Below, piece by piece: positions 5,325-6,061 of a stretch of 6,061 nt of DNA (within the stretch, counting starts at the first letter, position 1; each line of letters begins with the position of its first letter). The DNA is from an archaeon (GTDB lineage Archaea > EX4484-52 > B79-G9). A program made the position numbers and the translations under genes. The notes under the pieces are model-generated. The model saw only the letters and a list, made by a program, of their open reading frames with translations. It did not search any database and was not told the DNA's origin. The stretch lies in the NCBI GenBank assembly GCA_030630425.1, contig DAOVNB010000045.1, positions 1-6,061 on the forward strand. The letters run 5' to 3'.

Positions 5325-6061
5325 TCAATTACCGTATTTGTAGCTTATCCTGCATGCGCCTTCAGCACCGACCATGCAAGGGCCGATTGGGTTATCTTCA
5401 GTACATGCTTTTGAAAACAATGGACATTCTTTTGGCTCTATTTTTCCCATGATGACTTCAGCGCATCGGCATGCTTTGTTTTCTTTTGGTTTTGGGATAT
5501 TTTTTAATATATCTGCGTGCTTTTTTCTTGCGTCTTGTTCTATGTATTTGTATTTTAGCATCAGCCCGCTTTCAGGAATACTACCAAGACCGCGCCAATT
5601 TGCATCGCATTTTTCAAAAACGCTTTCTGTAAGTTGTCTTGCTTTTGGATTTCCTTCTTCTTTTACCGCACGGGTGTATTGGTTTTCTACTTTTTTTTCG
5701 TTGTTTTTTATCTGACGCAAAAGCATTAAGACTGATTGCAGGACATCTTCTGGCTCAAAGCCTGCTATGACCTGAGAAGCGTTTATTTTTCTGTAGGGTT
5801 CAAGACCGATTATTGAAGACACATGACCCGGATTTAAAAATCCGTCAATCTCGTTTTTTGGGTCTGAAACAATAAGATTCATGGCTTTAGGTATTGTCTT
5901 GTGCGCGCATAAGATATCAATGCCGTTTTTTACCGCCCATGCGCTCATAGGTGTTGTTGTTTCAAAACCTATGCCAAGAAATACAATGTTTGGGTGTGTT
6001 TTTTTTAGGCGCACAGCATCAATTGTTGACTCGACAATAAAGACATCTGCGCCTGTTTGTT
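5325..6061 (-). CDS. hypD: HypD, iron-sulfur scaffold for Fe(CN)2CO assembly (5' partial)
   Basis: The frame stays open through the window edge. A GTG at 6014 is internal, since HypD-like sequence precedes it (TGADVFIVESTIDA). The 244 residues present, against about 350-370 in the family, leave the N-terminal third outside, with the expected metal-site motifs near the start. Seen here, numbered from the edge, are GFETTTP (31-37), FLNPGHVS (74-81), GFEPEDVL (100-107) and the cysteine-rich tail. In the tail, CRC (197-199), C212, C219, GPC (C228) and C236 include the expected ligands of the [4Fe-4S] cluster. With HypC, HypD carries the iron on which the cyanide and CO ligands are assembled before transfer to the hydrogenase large subunit. 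It precedes hypE by one base, and hypC is likely to lie just upstream, outside the window. Confidence 0.96.
   Translation of the reverse strand, partial: QTGADVFIVESTIDAVRLKKTHPNIVFLGIGFETTTPMSAWAVKNGIDILCAHKTIPKAMNLIVSDPKNEIDGFLNPGHVSSIIGLEPYRKINASQVIAGFEPEDVLQSVLMLLRQIKNNEKKVENQYTRAVKEEGNPKARQLTESVFEKCDANWRGLGSIPESGLMLKYKYIEQDARKKHADILKNIPKPKENKACRCAEVIMGKIEPKECPLFSKACTEDNPIGPCMVGAEGACRISYKYGN

Noticed and set aside
4371..5715. Plus-strand open frames of 70-133 residues opposite hypE and hypD
   Set aside because: They lie antisense to clearly conserved genes and encode low-complexity serine- and phenylalanine-rich products typical of shadow frames.
6012..6014. GTG (minus strand) at 6014 as the start of hypD
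   Set aside because: HypD-like sequence continues in frame to the window edge and the family is about 110-120 residues longer.

Overview
The window is AT-rich, with two GC-richer, strongly palindromic intergenic patches. It most likely comes from an archaeon, possibly a small-genome or DPANN-type lineage. The archaeal reading rests on two TATA-like boxes placed at the same distance from their start codons, as expected for leaderless transcripts, and on the lack of clear Shine-Dalgarno sequences. The gene content (family 4 glycosyltransferase fused to a HAD domain, short GH15 glucosidase, HypD/HypE) fits an archaeon but does not prove one. The lineage is inference.

Layout: (1) 1-1878, plus strand: a 5'-truncated GT4 glycosyltransferase fused to a C-terminal HAD phosphatase-like domain whose acidic motifs are degenerate. 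(2) 1879-2149: no convincing gene, but a dense series of perfect or near-perfect inverted repeats, some of which cannot form at the same time. (3) 2182-3252, plus strand: a GH15 glucoamylase/trehalase-type enzyme reduced to its catalytic barrel, behind its own TATA box. (4) 3253-3421: a second palindromic intergenic region between convergent genes. (5) 3422-4288, minus strand: an EamA-type 10-TM transporter with its own TATA box. (6) 4349-5323 and 5325-6061, minus strand: hypE and hypD (hypD cut by the window edge), one base apart and surely one operon.

The plus-strand half looks like alpha-glucan or trehalose metabolism: a sugar transferase with a phosphatase-like tail, then a cytoplasmic exo-glucosidase. 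The minus-strand half holds two steps of [NiFe]-hydrogenase active-site maturation. HypD is the scaffold on which the Fe(CN)2CO group is built, and HypE converts a carbamoyl-thiol to the thiocyanate that donates cyanide. The organism therefore should have a [NiFe] hydrogenase and hypC, hypF, hypA and hypB elsewhere. The transporter has no evident link to either group.

The most unusual items are the degenerate HAD active site, the alternative-hairpin region at 1924-2144 (possibly a miniature mobile element or a structured RNA), and the second palindromic patch at 3261-3413. No defence system, CRISPR array, RNA gene or intact mobile element was seen.
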